A stretch of 64,000 nucleotides of DNA from an uncultured Clostridium sp. (GTDB taxonomy: Bacteria; Bacillota; Clostridia; Lachnospirales; Lachnospiraceae). The translations under genes were made by a program, and so were the position numbers. Below, in pieces: positions 60,588-64,000 of the stretch. Below the pieces are notes generated by a model, which saw only the letters and a list, made by a program, of their open reading frames with translations, ran no database searches and was not told where the DNA came from. The stretch covers positions 94,844-158,843 of the forward strand of contig URNT01000002.1 in NCBI GenBank assembly GCA_900549235.1, read 5' to 3'. The number at the start of each line of letters is the position of its first letter. The stretch's first letter is position 1.

Positions 60588-60761
60588 ATGAAAGTAAATG
60601 GCAAAAACGAGAGTATCCAGTGTTCCATCAAAAACTGTATGTACCATGCAGACGCAGTTGATTACTGCACCCTGGACTGCATCAAGGTAGGCACACACGA
60701 GATGAATCCAACAAAGAAGGAATGTACCGACTGCGAATCCTTTATGAATAAGATGCAGTAA
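60588..60761 (+). CDS. DUF1540 small Cys-rich protein
   Basis: This 57-residue protein starts MKVNGKNESIQCSIKNCMYH and has the DUF1540 cysteine pattern (CSIKNCMYH, YCTLDCIKVG, CTDCESF). AAGGAGG precedes the ATG and a terminator follows. Such proteins are common in spore-forming Clostridia; role unknown. Confidence 0.88.
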   Translation: MKVNGKNESIQCSIKNCMYHADAVDYCTLDCIKVGTHEMNPTKKECTDCESFMNKMQ

Positions 60762-60768
60762 TAAAAGC

Positions 60769-60810
60769 GGCGCCTGGTCTAAAACAATGGATCTGGCGCC
60801 CTTCTTTTTT
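60769..60810 (+). terminator. Terminator of the DUF1540 gene
   Basis: GGCGCC at 60769-60774 pairs with GGCGCC at 60795-60800, with partial inner pairing, followed by CTTCTTTTTT. Confidence 0.7.
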
Positions 60811-60850
60811 GTAAAATTTATTAAGAATCTTTACATTTATCTAACATCCA

Positions 60851-60879
60851 TTGACCCTGGAGCCAGTCCATGGTATATT
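60851..60879 (+). promoter_or_regulatory. Promoter of the candidate small RNA
   Basis: TTGACC (60851-60856), 17 bases, TATATT (60874-60879). No coding frame follows before the terminator at 60963-60988. Confidence 0.6.
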
Positions 60880-60885
60880 TTAAAG

Positions 60886-60988
60886 CAGTCAGATATGACG
60901 CCGGTCCGGTTCGGGGTTCCGCCAAGAGGGGCTTCCCGCCGGGCCATCCCCCAAATATGTATGACCGGATGTCCGGTCTTATTTTTTT
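60886..60988 (+). ncRNA. Free-standing structured small RNA of about 100 nt
   Basis: The span from the promoter to the terminator (GACCGGA/TCCGGTC, 60963-60978, then TTATTTTTTT) is much richer in G and C than the AT-rich intergenic DNA around it and can fold into GGGG/CCCC and CCGG-based stems. No frame with a ribosome site lies in it. It is not the small SRP RNA or 6S RNA as far as I can judge. A block CCGCCGGGC recalls the 3' half of ZTP riboswitches, but the 5' half is not found. Confidence 0.5.
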
Positions 60989-61123
60989 GCTTTTTTGCAG
61001 GCAAATAAATATACATGATATAATGCATAGATACCTCAGTCTATTACAGTCTAATATTTTTACCGCCGCTAGGATACAATAATACAAAACTGATTGTAGA
61101 AAGAATAAATGGTGGTGAAGATA

Positions 61124-61444
61124 ATGAGTTATGAACTGGAACGAATCAACGAGCTTTGTATCGAACGCGGCTGGAGCCACTACCGCCTTGCCCTTGAAAT
61201 GGATACCTCTCCCAATAATATCGGAAATATGTTCCGCCGTACTACCATTCCAAGTATACCTACCCTTCGCCGCATCTGTGAGGTTATGGGCATCTCCATG
61301 GCCCAGTTCTATAGTACCGACGGCACCCAGGTAACCTTAAGCCCCAAGCAGCAGCGGATCCTGGAACTCTACAACAACCTGGACCAGATTGGGAAGGGAA
61401 AGCTGGAGGCTTATTTGGAAGGGTTGTCGGGGCAGCATACTTAA
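61124..61444 (+). CDS. XRE-family transcriptional regulator
   Basis: This 106-residue protein starts MSYELERINELCIERGWSHY and carries a helix-turn-helix (RLALEMDTSPNNIGNMFRRT) at about residues 15-40. The C-terminal part is a short helical tail. Targets unknown. It follows the candidate small RNA, which could be its leader if the terminator is regulated. Confidence 0.85.
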   Translation: MSYELERINELCIERGWSHYRLALEMDTSPNNIGNMFRRTTIPSIPTLRRICEVMGISMAQFYSTDGTQVTLSPKQQRILELYNNLDQIGKGKLEAYLEGLSGQHT

Positions 61445-61463
61445 GGGCGGGGGCCCGTGAAGA

Positions 61464-61513
61464 AAAAAGACTATTTGCAGGTTGGTTTAGAGAACCGGGC
61501 AGATAGTCTTTTT
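61464..61513. terminator. Bidirectional terminator between XRE gene and comEC
   Basis: AAAAAGACTAT (61464-61474) pairs with ATAGTCTTTTT (61503-61513). The comEC stop codon lies in the loop, so the comEC tail is part of the stem. Confidence 0.75.
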
Positions 61514-63928
61514 GTGGTGGGTGAAAATGTCAAAGATAACCACCACCCCATCGCTCCACATCTCAACCGCTCCCGTCCCGCCAGTCTCAAGCACCCGGAT
61601 CCCCCGCATATTCATTTCCTCTACCACCCGGTCTGCCGGGTGGCCATAGGAGTTTCCTTCTCCGTAGGACAGCACTCCTATCTTACTGCTCAGCGCGTCC
61701 AGAAATTCGCCCGAGGTGGAGCCATCTGAGCCGTGGTGGGCTGTTTTCAGCACATTGACGTGCTGGAGGTGTTCCTTACAGGGGCCTGGCTCCTTAGATT
61801 GCTCTAAAAGCTCTTTTTCTTCTTTGATCCCCATATCCCCGGTAAACAGCATATGGAATTCCCCATAGTCAGCACAGATCACCAGGGAGTGGCTGTTTCT
61901 GTCCTCCCTGCGCGAGGGATTTCCTCCATAGAGACAGGTCATGGAAAGGGCACCGGCCGCAAGCTGTTCTCCAGGCTTCATATACCAGACCCTGCCGCCG
62001 TTTTGCAGCTGCTGTTCGGAAAGCCCCTCATAGATCTCCTGCCCCTTTCCGAGGGCAGGCAGGATCAGGGTGCCAATGGTGATCTCCCCTGGTTCTTCCA
62101 GCAGAGTTTTCAGCCCGCTTATATGATCGCTGTCCCCATGGCTTACCACCGCATAGTCCAGGCGGCTGATCCCCTTGCTTTTTAAGCAGGGCAGAAGGGT
62201 CATCTCCCCCAGCTTTTTCTCGCTGCTGCTTCCTCCGTCTACAAGGATCCGGCTCTTTCCTGTGCTTAAAAGAAAGCCGTCTCCCTGGCCCACATCCATG
62301 CACAGAACCTCAAGCCCCTGGACCGGCGCCGGAAAAAGAAATAAAAAGCCGCCCAGATACAGCCCTCCCGCAAGGAGAACTCCATACCCGCCCCGGAGCT
62401 GCCAGCGGCTGCCTTCTTTCTTCCTTTTATTCTGCCAGCCGGCTGCAAGAAGCCCTCCTGCTGCCACTACCGTATAGCCTGTAAGCTGCCACAGGCCCGG
62501 CCGGCCAAGAACCAGGCTGTGGCCCGGCAATCTCTCTGCCAGGGCACAGAGCCCCTCATAATAATCCAGAACATAATGTCCTGCCCCGGCTGCCATCCTT
62601 CCTCCCAGGCTCCAGACACTGCCGATCCCGATCACCAGCAGACCGGAATACATGAGAACCGGCACCAGAGGGATCACCAGCAGATTCAAAAGGATCCCGT
62701 ACAGCGGATGCTCATAGTAGAACCACAGGACCACCGGTGTGAGGACAATCTGGACGCACAGACTGATGAGCACTGTTTTCTGCCAGCCCTTCTCCACAAA
62801 AAATGCCTCCTCTGCCCATCTTCCAAGCCCTCCGATGGCCCCTACTGCTCCAAAGGACAGCAGAAATCCGCTCTGCATCAGGAGATAAGGGTGATCCCAT
62901 ACCAGAACTATGGCTGCCAGCGAAAGAGCAGACAGGGTATCATAGGTCCTTCCGGCCCAGGCCGCCGTCCACATACACAGGATCATGATCACTGCCCGCA
63001 TGGCAGAACCGGAGCCTCCGGTCATGATCCCGTAGCTGACCACCAGCACAGAGCCGGCTGCTGCCGCCTTCCCGTACCCAAGCCCTGCCAGGCGCAAAAG
63101 CACATAGATCCCGCCTCCGATGAGAGACAGATGCTGGCCGCTGATGGCCAGAAGGTGGGCGATTCCATTTTTCTGGTACATGGTCTTTATCTCTCCGTCC
63201 ATGGCTCCCGTCTCCCCCAGCAGCATGGCCCGGTAGATCATCCCGTCCTCCGGCTCGCAGATTTCCCCGATAATCCTGCTGCACTCTCCCCTTATGGCAG
63301 ACAGAAGCTTAAAATAAGGACTTCCTTCCCCGGATACCTCAAGCAGCTTATCCCCGAAAAACCGGCAGGCCGTCCCCTTGGAGCGGTAGTAGCTTCTGGC
63401 ATCAAACTCTCCCGGATTTTTAGGCCCCTGGATCCCTTCCAACGATCCAAAAAGACTCACCTCCTGTCCCACTGCCAGACAGACCGGCTCTTCCGCCTTC
63501 TTTACATAGGCCAGTACCTTTCCAAACTCCCCTTTTTTCTTTCCTACCGTTACTCCGGCATCCTCAACGCTGAATACCCATTTATCCTCCTTCTCCTCCA
63601 GATGGCTGATCCTTCCCTCTATCCGCCCTCTGCCCCCTGCAAATGTCTCTGCCAGCTCCGCCTCTTTATCCAGCTGCCGGACCCTGGCTCCTCCATTTCC
63701 ATATCCTGTAAAAAATGAAAGGGCGAAGACAATGCAGATAAGGAGGGGTGAGATCCATCTCTCCCTCCTGCCTGCAACGCTCCGCGCCCAAAGGACTCCT
63801 GCTCCTGTTACAGCCAGAAGGGCCATAACAGACAGAAGTCCAGGCATCACCACCTGATAACGCAGGGCAAGCACCTCTCCAAGTACGAATCCTGCTGCCA
63901 TAATCAAAAGCGGCCGCCTGATATTCAT
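61487..63928 (-). CDS. comEC: DNA internalization channel protein ComEC/Rec2
   Basis: This 813-residue membrane protein carries DNA across the membrane in natural transformation. An N-terminal DUF4131 region (about 30-190) precedes the Competence domain with many spans (AHLLAISGQHLSLIGGGIYVLL, about residues 255-275) and the C-terminal metallo-beta-lactamase-like domain: CMDVGQGDGFLLS, VSHGDSDHISGL and LKTAHHGSDGSTSGEFL. All metal-binding motifs are intact. AAAAGGAG precedes the ATG. Pairs functionally with the ComEA-like protein at 53,389. Confidence 0.95.
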   Translation of the reverse strand: MNIRRPLLIMAAGFVLGEVLALRYQVVMPGLLSVMALLAVTGAGVLWARSVAGRRERWISPLLICIVFALSFFTGYGNGGARVRQLDKEAELAETFAGGRGRIEGRISHLEEKEDKWVFSVEDAGVTVGKKKGEFGKVLAYVKKAEEPVCLAVGQEVSLFGSLEGIQGPKNPGEFDARSYYRSKGTACRFFGDKLLEVSGEGSPYFKLLSAIRGECSRIIGEICEPEDGMIYRAMLLGETGAMDGEIKTMYQKNGIAHLLAISGQHLSLIGGGIYVLLRLAGLGYGKAAAAGSVLVVSYGIMTGGSGSAMRAVIMILCMWTAAWAGRTYDTLSALSLAAIVLVWDHPYLLMQSGFLLSFGAVGAIGGLGRWAEEAFFVEKGWQKTVLISLCVQIVLTPVVLWFYYEHPLYGILLNLLVIPLVPVLMYSGLLVIGIGSVWSLGGRMAAGAGHYVLDYYEGLCALAERLPGHSLVLGRPGLWQLTGYTVVAAGGLLAAGWQNKRKKEGSRWQLRGGYGVLLAGGLYLGGFLFLFPAPVQGLEVLCMDVGQGDGFLLSTGKSRILVDGGSSSEKKLGEMTLLPCLKSKGISRLDYAVVSHGDSDHISGLKTLLEEPGEITIGTLILPALGKGQEIYEGLSEQQLQNGGRVWYMKPGEQLAAGALSMTCLYGGNPSRREDRNSHSLVICADYGEFHMLFTGDMGIKEEKELLEQSKEPGPCKEHLQHVNVLKTAHHGSDGSTSGEFLDALSSKIGVLSYGEGNSYGHPADRVVEEMNMRGIRVLETGGTGAVEMWSDGVVVIFDIFTHHKKTICPVL

Positions 63929-64000
63929 TTTTCTCCTTTTCGTCCTTAGTGTACTCTCGGAATCTCCCTTGCACTCATCTTTGTGGCTGATTTTCCGCCA
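63929..64000. other. Region upstream of comEC
   Basis: Contains the ribosome site of comEC. Nothing else is supported to the window edge. Confidence 0.5.

Noticed and set aside
60886..60988. ZTP riboswitch
   Set aside because: Only a CCGCCGGGC block resembles its 3' half; the 5' conserved half and a folate or purine gene are missing.
60837..61028. Minus-strand frame of 63 residues over the small RNA
   Set aside because: No ribosome site, and it is explained by the structured RNA on the other strand.
62519..63718. 399-residue plus-strand frame
   Set aside because: Antisense to comEC, His/Pro/Gln-rich and without motifs.

Overview
The window comes from a Clostridia chromosome, most likely Lachnospiraceae. 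The evidence is an LL-diaminopimelate aminotransferase (DapL) lysine pathway, a spore-cortex type SpoIID-fold gene, class B sortase, J/RHH/MobC-type mobile genes, A/G-rich Shine-Dalgarno sites before almost every gene, and GC-rich coding sequence in the right two thirds. No rRNA, tRNA or CRISPR array was seen. Genus is not resolved.

Region 1 (about 1 to 21,310) is the right-hand part of an integrated phage-like element, visibly more AT-rich than the rest. Its left end lies outside the window. A divergent switch at 17.7-17.9 kb (XRE repressor to the right, long leftward operon to the left) carries three copies of a GACTTGA operator half-site placed on two near-consensus promoters. The leftward operon runs through about 20 small genes, an endolysin, a cytosine methyltransferase, RHH and MobC-like proteins, a tyrosine recombinase, an HUH rolling-circle Rep, TerS, TerL, portal, a Prp-type cysteine protease, scaffold, N4-gp56 type coat protein and a tail/baseplate fibre. 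No polymerase, helicase or primase is visible, so the replication module looks plasmid-like. To the right of the repressor sit a membrane J-domain protein and a large serine integrase.

The serine integrase lies at the element's right end, and the element interrupts the 3' part of a SleC-like SpoIID-fold gene (21,247-22,191). The host reading frame runs into the integrase and stops there. This is the arrangement of developmentally excised elements such as SPbeta in spsM or skin in sigK, and is the strongest lead in the window.

Region 2 (22.2-30 kb) holds 5-formyl-THF cyclo-ligase, an amidase with SPOR domain, DapL, DapF, an ANTAR regulator, glutamine synthetase with its own promoter and leader hairpin, a second DapF-like protein in which both catalytic cysteines are serines, and an AraC regulator. 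Region 3 (30-37.4 kb) holds FtsH and a sulfur locus: TcyP-like cystine symporter, CoA-disulfide reductase/rhodanese and a PatB/MalY C-S lyase, divergent from a MarR regulator. Region 4 (37.4-49.9 kb) holds a DUF2500 protein, a PadR/MATE pair with symmetrical promoters, an amino-acid ABC transporter behind a structured leader, sortase B, a SARP/BTAD-type regulator, a second MATE pump, an L,D-transpeptidase and a lipoprotein cyclophilin. Region 5 (50-64 kb) holds ThiD with a divergent sirtuin, RlmH, GNAT, an orphan OmpR-type regulator, ComEA-like and ComEC competence proteins, a third MATE pump, cold-shock protein, Hsp33, a methyltransferase, DUF1540 and SEC-C proteins, and a free-standing candidate small RNA near 60.9 kb.
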